This document shows positions 43,868 to 53,555 of a stretch of 64,000 nucleotides of DNA, piece after piece. How positions within the stretch are numbered: the first letter of the stretch is position 1; each line of letters opens with the position of its first letter. The position numbers were made by a program, and so were the translations under genes. The notes below the pieces were generated by a model. That model worked only from the letters and a program-made list of their open reading frames with translations. It was not told the DNA's origin and did not search any database. Origin of the DNA: Sedimentitalea nanhaiensis DSM 24252 (GTDB lineage: Bacteria; Pseudomonadota; Alphaproteobacteria; Rhodobacterales; Rhodobacteraceae); NCBI RefSeq assembly GCF_000473225.1, contig NZ_KI421509.1:3924165-3988164 (forward strand). The letters run 5' to 3'.

Positions 43868-46772
43868 CGACTTGCACCTCGCTGCCGGTCAACGGGCTGA
43901 CAAGACGCAGGGTCTCGCCCATACGGTTGGCGCCATCTTTCAGGAAGCCGATGCCAATCGACGAATTCAGGATCGGTGAATAACAGGCAGATGTTACATA
44001 ACCCTGATTATGAGATGCATCGACCGGCGTTCCCAACTCCATCAGATGGCCACCCGCCGTGACCTTGGCGCTGCTGTCCTGGGGCTTGAAACCGACCAAC
44101 GCCAGCGCGTCGTCGCGGTTCAGCCCTTCACGCTCGGACAGGGTTGATCCGATAGCGTCTTTCTTCTTGGACACCATGCGCCCCATACCCAGATTCAGCG
44201 CCGTGGTGGTGCCATTCAGCTCGTTGCCTGCCGCATGACCCTTTTCGATCCGCATGACGCCAAGCGCTTCGGTGCCATAGGCTACCACATCGAATTCCGC
44301 ACCTGCCGTCATCAATCGCCGGATCAGCGCATCGCCATACCGCGTCGGCACCGCGATTTCATAGGCAAGTTCGCCCGAGAACGAAATCCGGAACAACCGC
44401 GCGCGCAGACCGCCGCAGACCGTGATTTCACGGCAGGCCATGAACTCGAACCCTTCATTGCTGATGTCGAATTCAGGATCGACGATCTTTTGCAACAGCT
44501 TGCGACTGTTTGGACCGGCCACCGCGTATTGCGCCCAGGCTTCGGTGGTCGAAATCAGCTGCACGTCCATGTCCGGGCACAGGCACTGATGCACAAACTC
44601 CAGGTGACGATAGACCCCAACCGCGTTTGCCGTGGTGGTGGTCATCACGAAATGATCCTCGGCCAACCGCGCCGTGGTGCCATCATCCATGGCGATTCCG
44701 TCCTCGCGCAACATCAGCCCATACCGGGTTTTGCCCACTGCCAGCTTGGCAAAGGCATTGGCATAGACCTTGTTGAGAAATTGTGCCGCATCAGTGCCTT
44801 GTACGTCGATCTTGCCCAAAGTCGTCACGTCGCACACCCCGACCGAACCGCGCACGGCGCGCACCTCGCGGTCAACGCTTTGCCGCCATTCGGTTTCGCC
44901 CGGTTTCGGGAACCATTGTGCCCGCAGCCAGTTGCCGGTCTCGACAAAGACCGCACCCTGTTCGGTGGCCCATTTGTGGCTGGGCGTTTCGCGCACCGGG
45001 TGAAAATGCTTGCCCCGCGATCGCCCGCCAAGCGCTCCCATGGCGACCGGCGTATACGGCGGCCGAAAGATCGTGGTCCCCACCTCGGGGATGGATTTTC
45101 CGGCAAGTTCGGCCATGATCGCCAACCCGCCCATGTTCGATGTCTTGCCCTGATCCGTGGCCATGCCCAGCGTCGTATAGCGTTTCAGATGCTCGACAGA
45201 ACGAAAGTTCTCCTGATGGGCCAGCTTGACGTCCTTGACGGTCACATCGTTCTGCTGATCCAGCCAGGCGCGGCCCTTGCCGCCTTTGACGTACCAGAAG
45301 GGTTTCAGGTTCACCGGGGTGTCTTCGGCTGCGGGCAGATCGACCGGTTTCGCAGCGATGCCCAATTGCTCCAGGGACGCAGCCGCCTGAGACGCTCCCG
45401 TGGTCAGGGCCGCGTGGGTCGAAAAGGCCCCATCCGCCGCCCCTGCAACGGTCAGACCCGCTGGCCCGTCATCGCCCGGAACAAAGGCCGCGATACCCGC
45501 ATCCCAGACCGGTCGCCCGCGCTGATGGCAAGTCATGTGCACATTCGGGTTCCAGCCGCCCGACACGCCAAGCGCGCCGCATTCGATAGTGCGCTCGGAC
45601 CCGTCCGCCAGTTGTACCTCGATAAATTTCAGCCCCAGGCGACCGGAAGTATCGGTAACCTGCGCTCCGGCAAGCAATTCGCAATCTGCCACACGCGGCG
45701 CATCTGGGCGCGGGTCAATCACCGCAGCCACATTGACCCCCTTGGCGATCAGATCGACAGCGGTGCGATGCCCGTCGTCATTGTTGGTGAACACGGCGAC
45801 CTTTTGTGCCGGAGTTGCGGCCCAACGGTTGACATAAGCGCGCATGGCACCGGCGAGCATGATGCCGGGTCGGTCGTTGTTTTCAAAGGCAATCGGGCGC
45901 TCGATGGCTCCGGCACACAGCAGTGTCCGCTTGGCATAGATCCGCCACAGGATCTGGCGGGGCTTGCCCGGCGCGGGCACCGGCAGGTGGTCCGACACCC
46001 GTTCGACCGCGCCGCAGATGCCGTGGTCGAACGCACCGATTACAGTGGTACGGATCATGCAACGCACGTTTGGCAGCGCATTTAGCTCTGCAAGCGTCCG
46101 GGCAACCCACTCAGCCGCAGCATCTTCGCCCAGCGAAAACGTCTCGGAGTTCAAGCGCCCGCCAAAGGCAAAATCCTCATCTGCCAGGATCACCCGCGCC
46201 CCGGACCGCCCGGCAGTCAGTGCGGCAGCCAGACCCGATGGCCCTGCCCCGACGATCAGCAGATCGCAATGCAGGAACCCCTTGTCATATTCGTCCGGAT
46301 CGTCCTGCAGAGACAGCGAACCCAGACCGGCGGCCTTGCGGATAATCGGTTCGTACAGCTTTTCCCAGAAAGCCGCCGGCCACATGAAGGTCTTGTAATA
46401 AAACCCGGCGGTCAGAAAGTTGCTGAACCGATCGTTGATCGCCATGGCGTCGAACTTGAGCGACGGAAACCGGTTCTGGCTGCGCGCCTCCAACCCGTCA
46501 AACAGCTCGGCGGTGGTGGCGCGGGTGTTGGGTTCCTGCCGTGCGCCGCTGCGCAGCTCGACCAGCGCGTTTGGCTCTTCACTGCCCGATGTCAGCACGC
46601 CGCGCGGGCGGTGATATTTGAACGACCGCCCCATCAGGCGCACGCCATTGGCCATCAGCGCCGAGGCCAGCGTGTCGCCGGGATGGCCCTGATAGCGGGT
46701 ACCGTCAAAGCGGAAAGTCAGGCTGCGGGAGGTGTCGATCTGCCCGCCATTCAATCGGTTGATCTGGCTCAT
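43815..46772 (-). CDS. mgdC: N-methylglutamate dehydrogenase subunit C (sarcosine oxidase alpha-like)
   Basis: The 985-residue large subunit, homologous to SoxA. Order of parts: N-terminal [2Fe-2S]-like domain typical of alpha subunits (SLTFRFDGTRYQGHPGDTLASAL), a dinucleotide-binding domain ([29 protein letters not shown], about 168-200), a second nucleotide-binding part, and a C-terminal GcvT-like THF-binding domain (from about 600, with RGSVGVCDVTTLGKIDVQGTDAAQFL and SFSGELAYEIAVPTRYGDALI). It overlaps mgdB by ATGA. The position with mgs and gma genes indicates N-methylglutamate rather than sarcosine as substrate. Confidence 0.92.
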   Translation of the reverse strand: MSQINRLNGGQIDTSRSLTFRFDGTRYQGHPGDTLASALMANGVRLMGRSFKYHRPRGVLTSGSEEPNALVELRSGARQEPNTRATTAELFDGLEARSQNRFPSLKFDAMAINDRFSNFLTAGFYYKTFMWPAAFWEKLYEPIIRKAAGLGSLSLQDDPDEYDKGFLHCDLLIVGAGPSGLAAALTAGRSGARVILADEDFAFGGRLNSETFSLGEDAAAEWVARTLAELNALPNVRCMIRTTVIGAFDHGICGAVERVSDHLPVPAPGKPRQILWRIYAKRTLLCAGAIERPIAFENNDRPGIMLAGAMRAYVNRWAATPAQKVAVFTNNDDGHRTAVDLIAKGVNVAAVIDPRPDAPRVADCELLAGAQVTDTSGRLGLKFIEVQLADGSERTIECGALGVSGGWNPNVHMTCHQRGRPVWDAGIAAFVPGDDGPAGLTVAGAADGAFSTHAALTTGASQAAASLEQLGIAAKPVDLPAAEDTPVNLKPFWYVKGGKGRAWLDQQNDVTVKDVKLAHQENFRSVEHLKRYTTLGMATDQGKTSNMGGLAIMAELAGKSIPEVGTTIFRPPYTPVAMGALGGRSRGKHFHPVRETPSHKWATEQGAVFVETGNWLRAQWFPKPGETEWRQSVDREVRAVRGSVGVCDVTTLGKIDVQGTDAAQFLNKVYANAFAKLAVGKTRYGLMLREDGIAMDDGTTARLAEDHFVMTTTTANAVGVYRHLEFVHQCLCPDMDVQLISTTEAWAQYAVAGPNSRKLLQKIVDPEFDISNEGFEFMACREITVCGGLRARLFRISFSGELAYEIAVPTRYGDALIRRLMTAGAEFDVVAYGTEALGVMRIEKGHAAGNELNGTTTALNLGMGRMVSKKKDAIGSTLSEREGLNRDDALALVGFKPQDSSAKVTAGGHLMELGTPVDASHNQGYVTSACYSPILNSSIGIGFLKDGANRMGETLRLVSPLTGSEVQVDVVSAHFVDPKGDRLRA

Positions 46773-47056
46773 TTGCTGCGCCCTCGTGCACGGGCCACAT
46801 CGCGGGCCAGTTCTACGGCTGTGATTTCATGGGTGGTGGTGTCGCGCGTCACAACCAGCCAGCTGCGGTCGCCGGTTTCGTGGAACCACAGTTCGCGATG
46901 GCTGCCTGCCGGGTTGTCGCGCAGGTAGAGATAGTCGTGGAACTGATCCACGGCATTCTCGGCCTGCCAGTCGGGGCGGTCGATCAGCGACGCATCGCCC
47001 AGATAGGTGAATTCCTGGCTGTCACGCGGCCCCAGAAGCGGGTGATTGATAATCAT
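46769..47056 (-). CDS. mgdB: N-methylglutamate dehydrogenase subunit B (sarcosine oxidase delta-like)
   Basis: A 95-residue SoxD-like subunit. The conserved frame is GPRDSQEFTYLGDA, FHDYLYLRDNPAG, HRELWFHETGDRSWLVVTRDT. SoxD proteins bind zinc through cysteine and histidine residues; the usual N-terminal CPxCG-like cysteines are absent here (NHPLLGPRD), so zinc binding would be altered or lost. It stands between mgdA and mgdC, coupled to mgdC by ATGA. Confidence 0.9.
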   Translation of the reverse strand: MIINHPLLGPRDSQEFTYLGDASLIDRPDWQAENAVDQFHDYLYLRDNPAGSHRELWFHETGDRSWLVVTRDTTTHEITAVELARDVARARGRSK

Positions 47057-47068
47057 GGTCCGGGTCCC

Positions 47069-48319
47069 CTAATGCAGGTTGGGCTGTGCGCCCATGCCTT
47101 TTTCGTCGATCATATAGCCGCGCCTGAACCGATCGAACCGATAGGCGGTGGCAGTGTCGTGCGGCGTGTCGGTGGCCAGCAGATGCGCATAGACAAAGCC
47201 CGAGGCCGGGGTGGCCTTGAAGCCGCCGTAACACCAGCCACCGTTGAAATACAGCCCCTCGATATGGGTGCGGTCGATAATCGGGCTGCCGTCCATCGAC
47301 ATGTCCATGATGCCGCCCCACATCCGCAGCAAACGCGCACGACCCATTGCCGGGATCAGGGACATGCCGCTTTCGCAGACATCTTCGACAACCGGCAGGT
47401 TGCCGCGTTGGGCATAAGAGTTATAGCCATCGAGATCGCCACCAAACACCAGCCCGCCCTTGTCGGATTGGCTGCAATAGAAGTGCCCTGCCCCATAGGT
47501 GATGACGCCGGGAAGAACCGGCTTCAGACCTTCGCTGACAAAGGCCTGCAGCACGTGGCTCTCGATCGGCAGGCGCATGCCGGCCTTGGCCATCAGCCGC
47601 CCCGATGATCCGGCGACACATGCCGCGACCTTGCCTGCCCCTATGAACCCGCGGCTGGTCTCGACGCCCTTGCAGACACCGTCTTCGATACGGAACCCGG
47701 TGACCTCGCAATTCTGGATGATGTCCACGCCATGGCTGTCGGCCCCCCGCGCATATCCCCAGGCGACCGCGTCATGGCGCACAGTGCCCCCGCGCCGCTG
47801 CGCGAGACCGCCCTTGATCGGGAACCGGGCGTCGTTGAAATTCAGGAACGGATACTCGGCCCGGATCTGGTCGGCGCTCAGCAATTCGGCATCCGCTCCG
47901 TTCAGGATCATCGCATTGCCGCGGCGCACAAAGGCGTCGCGCTGCGGGTCGGAATGGATCAGGTTCAGGATGCCGCGCTGGCTGACCATGGCGTTATAGT
48001 TCAGATCCTGCTCCAGCCCCTCCCAGAGCTTTAGCGAGAATTCATAGAACGGCTCGTTGCCGTCCAGCAGATAGTTGCTGCGGATGATCGTGGTGTTGCG
48101 GCCCACATTGCCGCCGCCGATCCAGCCCTTTTCGATCACCGCGATGCGTTTCTTGCCGAACTGTTTGGCCAGATAATAGGCGGTTGCCAACCCGTGCCCA
48201 CCGCCGCCGATGATGACGTAATCATAGGACGGTTGCGGCTCAGGATCACGCCAGGCTGCTTTCCAGCCCTTGTGTCCCGTCAAAGCTTCCTTGATGACCC
48301 TCAGACCAGAGTATCGCAT
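47069..48319 (-). CDS. mgdA: N-methylglutamate dehydrogenase subunit A (sarcosine oxidase beta-like)
   Basis: FAD-binding catalytic subunit, 416 residues, SoxB/DAO family. The dinucleotide motif is VIIGGGGHGLATAYYLAKQFG (about 36-56), followed by EKGWIGGGNVGRNTTIIRSNYL, the region of covalent flavin attachment in SoxB-type proteins, and a C-terminal GLYFNGGWCYGGFKATPASG. It begins the mgdABCD operon after a 106-base gap that holds a possible promoter. Confidence 0.92.
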   Translation of the reverse strand: MRYSGLRVIKEALTGHKGWKAAWRDPEPQPSYDYVIIGGGGHGLATAYYLAKQFGKKRIAVIEKGWIGGGNVGRNTTIIRSNYLLDGNEPFYEFSLKLWEGLEQDLNYNAMVSQRGILNLIHSDPQRDAFVRRGNAMILNGADAELLSADQIRAEYPFLNFNDARFPIKGGLAQRRGGTVRHDAVAWGYARGADSHGVDIIQNCEVTGFRIEDGVCKGVETSRGFIGAGKVAACVAGSSGRLMAKAGMRLPIESHVLQAFVSEGLKPVLPGVITYGAGHFYCSQSDKGGLVFGGDLDGYNSYAQRGNLPVVEDVCESGMSLIPAMGRARLLRMWGGIMDMSMDGSPIIDRTHIEGLYFNGGWCYGGFKATPASGFVYAHLLATDTPHDTATAYRFDRFRRGYMIDEKGMGAQPNLH

Positions 48320-48395
48320 GAATGACCTCGTTCATTTGCGACACGAGTTTGTGGGAATTCCAGAAAAAATTAAGGGCATATCGGACAAACACCTC

Positions 48396-48423
48396 ACAAT
48401 ATGCGACATGTTGCCAAATTCAA
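48396..48423 (-). promoter_or_regulatory. Candidate promoter of mgdABCD
   Basis: The minus strand reads TTGAAT, 16 bases, TATTGT, a fair match to sigma-70 elements, ending about 75 bases before the mgdA start. A nearly symmetric GCGACATGTTGC lies within the spacer and could be the site of a regulator. Evidence is by eye only. Confidence 0.35.
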
Positions 48424-48425
48424 CC

Positions 48426-49391
48426 CTAGGTTACGATCGCACCATACCGATGTCGCGCCTTGCTGATCCCCATCAACCAGTCCTCGACCACCTGCCGGTC
48501 GTCAGATTGCAGCGCATTCTCCGACTTCAAAAGGTAGTAACCGTATTCAGTACGCACATTGACCGACTCTACCGGACGCACCAGCTTGCCCTGTTCGATG
48601 TAAGGGTCGACAAGATGCCCCCACCCCAGCGCGATCCCCAAACCGTCCACCGCCGCCTGAATTGACAGCGGGTAGGTGTTGAACAACACCGCCTGCGTGG
48701 GCTCGCGCCGGGTGCCACCCGCGCGCCGAAGCCAGGTTTTCCAGTTCATCCACTCTCTATGGCTCGATGAAACCTCGATCAGATCCAGCTGCGGCAGGGT
48801 TTCCAGATCGCCCGCCCGTGGATGAGCCTGCAGGTAGTCTGGCGAGCAGACCGGAAACACAGTCTCCCCGAACAGCATCCGCGCCTCAAACCCCGGCCAA
48901 CGACCGTCTCCTCTCAGAATCGCCAGGTCGACCGTTTCGGACAGGCATTCCTCGTCATTGTCTGACGCGACGAGCTTGATCTTGACGTGTTTGCTGGTTT
49001 GACTGAAATCGCGCAGCCGGGGCATCAGCCACAGGGATGCAACCGAATTTGTCGCCGCTAACGTCACCGGCTTGTTCTTTTGCTGTGCAACAATCTGGCT
49101 GGAGGCCTCTCGCAGATCCCGCAGCGCCGGCTGGATTCGGCTTAGGTACGACACACCTTGCGGTGTCAGGCTGATCGACCGATGACCGCGCAGAAACAAC
49201 GTCACATCATGGTGCAACTCCAGCAGGCGAACCTTGCGGCTGATGGCAGTTTCACTGATGTTCAGCTTTTTGGATGCCCCGACAAAGCTCTCGCATTCGG
49301 CTGCGGCCTCAAAAGCCAATAGATAGTCCAATGGCGGAAGGGACGATTTACCTTTAGACATTTTCCGATGAAAGCCTTTGTTATTGCTCAT
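48426..49391 (-). CDS. LysR-family transcriptional regulator (GcvA-like)
   Basis: A 321-residue LysR protein. The N-terminal helix-turn-helix is LLAFEAAAECESFVGASKKLNISETAISRKVRLLE; the rest is the substrate-binding effector domain (TLAATNSVASLWLMPRLRDF, the GcvA/AmpR subgroup pattern). An internal ATG at 49361 is an alternative start. It lies between mgdABCD, in the same direction, and tdm, divergent, so it may control either or both. Confidence 0.87.
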   Translation of the reverse strand: MSNNKGFHRKMSKGKSSLPPLDYLLAFEAAAECESFVGASKKLNISETAISRKVRLLELHHDVTLFLRGHRSISLTPQGVSYLSRIQPALRDLREASSQIVAQQKNKPVTLAATNSVASLWLMPRLRDFSQTSKHVKIKLVASDNDEECLSETVDLAILRGDGRWPGFEARMLFGETVFPVCSPDYLQAHPRAGDLETLPQLDLIEVSSSHREWMNWKTWLRRAGGTRREPTQAVLFNTYPLSIQAAVDGLGIALGWGHLVDPYIEQGKLVRPVESVNVRTEYGYYLLKSENALQSDDRQVVEDWLMGISKARHRYGAIVT

Positions 49392-50013
49392 AAGTTCTAT
49401 GGGTCAAAAGGGTACTCCCAAGCCATGGTACACAGACCGCTGCGCCGCCGAATCCAGATGCCCCCAATTTCCTGAGGCACAGCGTATCAAAAAAACATTC
49501 AGCAAAAAATCCGTTTAGGGCCACAGTTCTTGGCAGTTCGAGAAAACCATGATCGAACAAGAATCACGTCCCGAAAAGCTGCCAACCCACAGGAGCCGAC
49601 ATGACCCCAACACGCCTTGCCCTCGCGGATCGAAATGAGTCACGTGGTCGGGTAGCCATAGACCTGTTCGGATCCGGTCGATCGAGTTAGGCACGGTGGA
49701 TCCCGCGTCAGCAAGAGATCGCCGCGGACACCATCGATGCCATTGGCCATAGCGCTGATTGGACATCGGGCAAGCAAGTTGCCTTCCCTACTATGACCCG
49801 ACGCACCTCGTACAGGCGCCCGCGCATGCAAGAATTTCTGATGCTACAAGGCGAAATGACCGTTTCCGACGGCAAAATCTATCGCACCAGCGTTTCGATC
49901 AGCCAGAGGGTTGGGTCACAACACAGGTTTACCGTACTCACTTTGGCCGATCCGCTGGTGGCGGGCTACGGCAAGACAAGTCCTCTCGAACGCAATCAAT
50001 CGGAACGACAGCC
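49392..50013. other. Long gap upstream of tdm without a clear gene
   Basis: 622 bases between the LysR gene and tdm. A frame of 29 codons begins at 49600 with an AGGAG ribosome site, and another frame stays open for about 108 codons (49686-50009), but neither resembles a known protein; a decayed gene is possible. The tdm frame is open back to 49759, yet the conserved Tdm N-terminus starts at 50014. The region should hold the tdm promoter; no element was assigned with confidence. Confidence 0.45.
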
Positions 50014-52383
50014 ATGAACACAAACCCGATTTTTCCGGTGCCCTACGAACGCGCGGGCGTTTTGACGCCCGGGTTGCCGATCCTGCCCCACGGTGTAGAA
50101 CGCTATCCCGTTCCAGGCGGGGGCAGCCGCGCGGTCCGTGTTGAGCAGGGCGACGAGATCACCGTACAGGATCGCGAAGGCCTGCAGCCCGTCGAACTGG
50201 TGTTTTTCGCACCGGACGGGCGATCCGACGCAGGCATGATAGGGGCCACCGGCGGGCGTGATCCCGCTGGGCTCAAGGCAGCGCTGCTGGGCGATCCTTC
50301 GGGCGCGCGCGTGGTACGGGCGCTGGACGCCGCCGGGTTCGACATCGCCCGTGCAGATGGCACAGTGATTTTTGAGGGCGGCTCGCGCCCCGGTGAATTC
50401 CGCAGCTTTGTCGCCGCCTGCGACGGGCTGCTGATCGTCTGTGCGGCGGGCGGTGCGATGGAACCGCACGAACAATGGGCTCCGACAGAGGTGGCCTTGT
50501 ACATCCGCCGGGCCAACCCGGACATGGCCAGGAGCGGCCTGTTGCCGCCGGACCCGTTGGCCGATCCATTGATGGATTTCAACATCCGGCCCGGCGAGGC
50601 AAAACCCTATGAAGTCCGCAAGGGACAGTTCATTCAGGTGTTGGATGTGCAGGGACGGGAATGTTCCGATTTTCAGGCATTTTCACAACGCGCGCTGGAT
50701 CGCGGCCTGGAACGCGAGATCGACCCAACCACAACGCGGTCCTTGATGGGGTCGCTTTACCCGGCACCGGGCATCTTTTCGAAATACTTCTCGGTCGATC
50801 AGGAGCCATTGGTCGAGATCGTGCGCGACACCGTCGGGCGGCACGACACCTTCGGCCTGGCCTGCACCGCGCGCTACTACGAGGATCTTGGCTATCCCGG
50901 CCATATCAACTGTTCAGACAACATGAACCGTGAATTGGCCGCCCATGGCGTGCGTCCGCGCGGTGGATGGCCAGCGATCAACTTTTTCTTCAACACCATG
51001 CTGGACGACGCCAATGCGATCAGCATGGACGACCCCTATTCACGCCCCGGCGACTATGTGCTGCTGCGCGCGCTCACCGATCTGGTCTGCGTGTCGACCG
51101 CCTGTCCCTGTGATGTGGACCCGGCCAATGGCTGGAACCCAACGGACATCCAGGTCCGCACCTATGATAAATCCAACGAATTCAGCCGTTCGATCGGCTG
51201 GCGCAAAACTCCGGAGGCGGATGTGGAACAAACGAAAAAGACAGGCTTTCATGATTGCTTTGCGCGTCATACCCGCGATTTCACCGAATATGCGGGCTAT
51301 TGGTTGCCCAGCCAGATGACCAATCACGGCGCGATCGCCGAATATTGGGCAGCGCGGGAAAAGGCGGTGGTCATGGACCTCAGCCCGCTGCGCAAATATG
51401 AGGTCACAGGCCCGGACGCCGAAGAGTTGATGCAGCTTTGCGTGACCCGCAACATCAAGAAACTGGCGGTGGGTGGCATTGTCTATACCGCGATGTGCTA
51501 CGAACATGGCGGCATGATCGACGACGGCACGGTTTACCGGCTGGGCGAGACGAATTTTCGCTGGATTGGCGGCAACGACCAGTCGGGGTTGTGGCTGCGC
51601 AAGCAGGCCACCGAACGCGGGATGAACGCTTGGGTGCGGGCTTCGACCGATCATCATTGCAACATCGCTGTGCAGGGTCCGCTGAGCCGGGACATCCTGA
51701 AACAGGTGATCTGGACTCCACCGCAACAGGCCACGGTCGAGGAACTGCCCTGGTTTCGTCTGGCGATCGGTCGTATCGGCGATTTCCACGGCCCGTCCGT
51801 CGTGATCAGCCGCACCGGCTATTCCGGCGAACTGGGGTACGAGATATTCTGCCACCCCAAGGACGCCACCGCGGTGTTCGACGCTGTCTGGCAGGCCGGA
51901 GAGCCGATGGGCATGATCCCTCTGGGGCTGAACGCACTGGACATGTTGCGCATCGAGGCGGGGTTGATCTTTGCCGGCTCGGAATTCGACGATCAGACCG
52001 ACCCGATGGAGGCCGGCATCGGCTTTACCGTGCCGCTGAAGAGCAAAGAGGACGATTTCATCGGCCGCGCCGCATTGGAGCGACGCAAAGCGAACCCACA
52101 GAAACAGCTGGTCGGATTGGAACTGGCCGGGGGAATCGTGCCGACTCCGGGCGATTGCGTTCATGTCGGCAAACCGCAGATCGGCGTCGTCACATCTGCG
52201 GTGAAATCGCCGGTTCTGGGCAAGGTGATTGCGCTGGCGCGGCTGGACGTGGCCCATTCGGAACTGGGCGCGCAGGTCGAAATAGGACGGCTGGATGGCG
52301 ATCAGAAACGTCTGTTGGCAACCATCGTGCCCTTCCCGCATTTCGACCCAACCAAGGAACGGGTCAAGGGCAACTACGGCTGA
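50014..52383 (+). CDS. tdm: Trimethylamine N-oxide demethylase (aldolase)
   Basis: Splits TMAO into dimethylamine and formaldehyde and passes the C1 unit to THF. The 789-residue protein joins an N-terminal DUF1989-type domain (to about 400) with a C-terminal GcvT-like THF domain (from about 430). C300, C364 and C366 (in ACPCDVDPANGWNPTD) have the same 64- and 2-residue spacing as the three zinc-binding cysteines reported for Methylocella silvestris Tdm. The start at 50014 is where the family similarity begins. It is followed by a terminator and stands alone, between mgd/LysR and a TRAP transporter. Confidence 0.93.
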   Translation: MNTNPIFPVPYERAGVLTPGLPILPHGVERYPVPGGGSRAVRVEQGDEITVQDREGLQPVELVFFAPDGRSDAGMIGATGGRDPAGLKAALLGDPSGARVVRALDAAGFDIARADGTVIFEGGSRPGEFRSFVAACDGLLIVCAAGGAMEPHEQWAPTEVALYIRRANPDMARSGLLPPDPLADPLMDFNIRPGEAKPYEVRKGQFIQVLDVQGRECSDFQAFSQRALDRGLEREIDPTTTRSLMGSLYPAPGIFSKYFSVDQEPLVEIVRDTVGRHDTFGLACTARYYEDLGYPGHINCSDNMNRELAAHGVRPRGGWPAINFFFNTMLDDANAISMDDPYSRPGDYVLLRALTDLVCVSTACPCDVDPANGWNPTDIQVRTYDKSNEFSRSIGWRKTPEADVEQTKKTGFHDCFARHTRDFTEYAGYWLPSQMTNHGAIAEYWAAREKAVVMDLSPLRKYEVTGPDAEELMQLCVTRNIKKLAVGGIVYTAMCYEHGGMIDDGTVYRLGETNFRWIGGNDQSGLWLRKQATERGMNAWVRASTDHHCNIAVQGPLSRDILKQVIWTPPQQATVEELPWFRLAIGRIGDFHGPSVVISRTGYSGELGYEIFCHPKDATAVFDAVWQAGEPMGMIPLGLNALDMLRIEAGLIFAGSEFDDQTDPMEAGIGFTVPLKSKEDDFIGRAALERRKANPQKQLVGLELAGGIVPTPGDCVHVGKPQIGVVTSAVKSPVLGKVIALARLDVAHSELGAQVEIGRLDGDQKRLLATIVPFPHFDPTKERVKGNYG

Positions 52384-52438
52384 CGCCTGGCAATCGGTGA
52401 CGGTCCGGGCGAGGGTTTATCGCCTTCCCGGCTCGGGC

Positions 52439-52461
52439 GGGCGCGGGCCGGTGCCGCGCCC
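52439..52461 (+). terminator. Intrinsic terminator after tdm
   Basis: Arms GGGCGCGG and CCGCGCCC with a seven-base loop start 56 bases after the tdm stop and are followed by GTCCTGTATTTT. It separates tdm from the convergent TRAP operon. Confidence 0.65.
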
Positions 52462-52471
52462 GTCCTGTATT

Positions 52472-53536
52472 TTACCCGCGTCCGGCAAGCATTGGCAAAG
52501 TCATTGCGGCGGCATAGTCCTGCGCATTCGCCAGATAGGTGTCATAGCTTTCACGCACCCGTGCCACATCCTCGTTTGCAGCGGTTAGCTCCTCTTGAAC
52601 TTCACCCCAGGCCACCCGCGCTGCGCCGATCACATCTTCGGGAAACTGACGGAAGTCGACGCCGTCCTCGCGCAGCGAAGCCATCGCCTGAGCGTTGAAG
52701 AAATCGAACTGCGCATGGTTTTCCAGCGCCGCCGCAGCGGCCGCGTTTTCGCAAATCGCCCGCAGGTCGGCAGGCAGTTCGTCCCAAGCGTCCTTGTTGA
52801 ATACCACCGCCAGCCCTGCCCCGGGCTCGGTCAGCGCGGGCAGATAGCACAGCTTGGTAATTTTCTGCAGCCCAAACGCCTGGTCCAGCATCGGCCCGAC
52901 CCATTCGGCCGCGTCGATGGCACCCGACTGCAACGACTGGAAGATTTCCGGCGGCGGCATCAGAACTGCGTTCACGCCCAGCTTGCGGAACACCTCGCCG
53001 CCCAGACCGGCAATGCGCATGTTCAATCCCTGCAGGTCCGCGACGCTGTTGATCTCGTTCTTGAACCAGCCTGCCGACTGGGTGCCCGAGTTGCCGGAAT
53101 AGAAAGGCTTCAGCCCCCGCTGCGCATAGATGTCGTCCCAGATTTCCTGCCCGCCGCCCCATCTCAACCAGGCCACCTGTTCGCCAGCCGTCATGCCAAA
53201 CGGCACCGCAGTGAACCAGTGCAGAGCCGGATTCTTGCCTGCGGCATAGTATGTCGGCCCGTGCCCGGCAGGCGCGTTGCCAGACTGCACCGCATCCTCG
53301 ACCGCAAAGGGCGGAACCAGTTCGCCGCCGCCATAGACCGTAAACGTCAGCCGCCCATCGGACATGGCGGCAACCTTTTCGGCAAAGGTGGTGACGTTGG
53401 TGCCAACGCCGGGCGCGTTCTTTGGGAATGCCGTGGGCAGATTCCACTGAATCTTGCCCTGCGCGATGGCCGGGCTGGCCAGCGGCGCGGCAGCGGCCAT
53501 GGTGACGCCGGTGGTCAGGAAAGTTCTGCGTTTCAT
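52472..53536 (-). CDS. TRAP transporter substrate-binding protein (DctP family)
   Basis: A 354-residue periplasmic protein with a twin-arginine-type signal (MKRRTFLTTGVTMAAAAPLASPAIAQ region, cleavage near residue 25). DctP-family motifs are present, including the segment NLQGLNMRIAGLGGEVFRKLG-like (VADLQGLNMRIAGLGGEVFR) and LPPPEIFQSLQSGAIDAAEW-like (MPPPEIFQSLQSGAIDAAEW), with the conserved substrate arginine near residue 178. Third gene of dctQ-dctM-dctP here. Ligands of such proteins are usually carboxylates or compatible solutes; the substrate here is unknown. Confidence 0.9.
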   Translation of the reverse strand: MKRRTFLTTGVTMAAAAPLASPAIAQGKIQWNLPTAFPKNAPGVGTNVTTFAEKVAAMSDGRLTFTVYGGGELVPPFAVEDAVQSGNAPAGHGPTYYAAGKNPALHWFTAVPFGMTAGEQVAWLRWGGGQEIWDDIYAQRGLKPFYSGNSGTQSAGWFKNEINSVADLQGLNMRIAGLGGEVFRKLGVNAVLMPPPEIFQSLQSGAIDAAEWVGPMLDQAFGLQKITKLCYLPALTEPGAGLAVVFNKDAWDELPADLRAICENAAAAAALENHAQFDFFNAQAMASLREDGVDFRQFPEDVIGAARVAWGEVQEELTAANEDVARVRESYDTYLANAQDYAAAMTLPMLAGRG

Positions 53537-53555
53537 GTGACTTGCTCCTCGGTTA

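Noticed and set aside
44235-46085. Antisense frame of 616 codons opposite mgdC
   Set aside because: No domain, no ribosome site, and mgdC is intact on the other strand.
43256-48319. Heterotetrameric sarcosine oxidase soxBDAG
   Set aside because: Homologous subunits, but the context with gmaS, mgsABC and dmm points to N-methylglutamate dehydrogenase. Sarcosine activity is not excluded by sequence alone.
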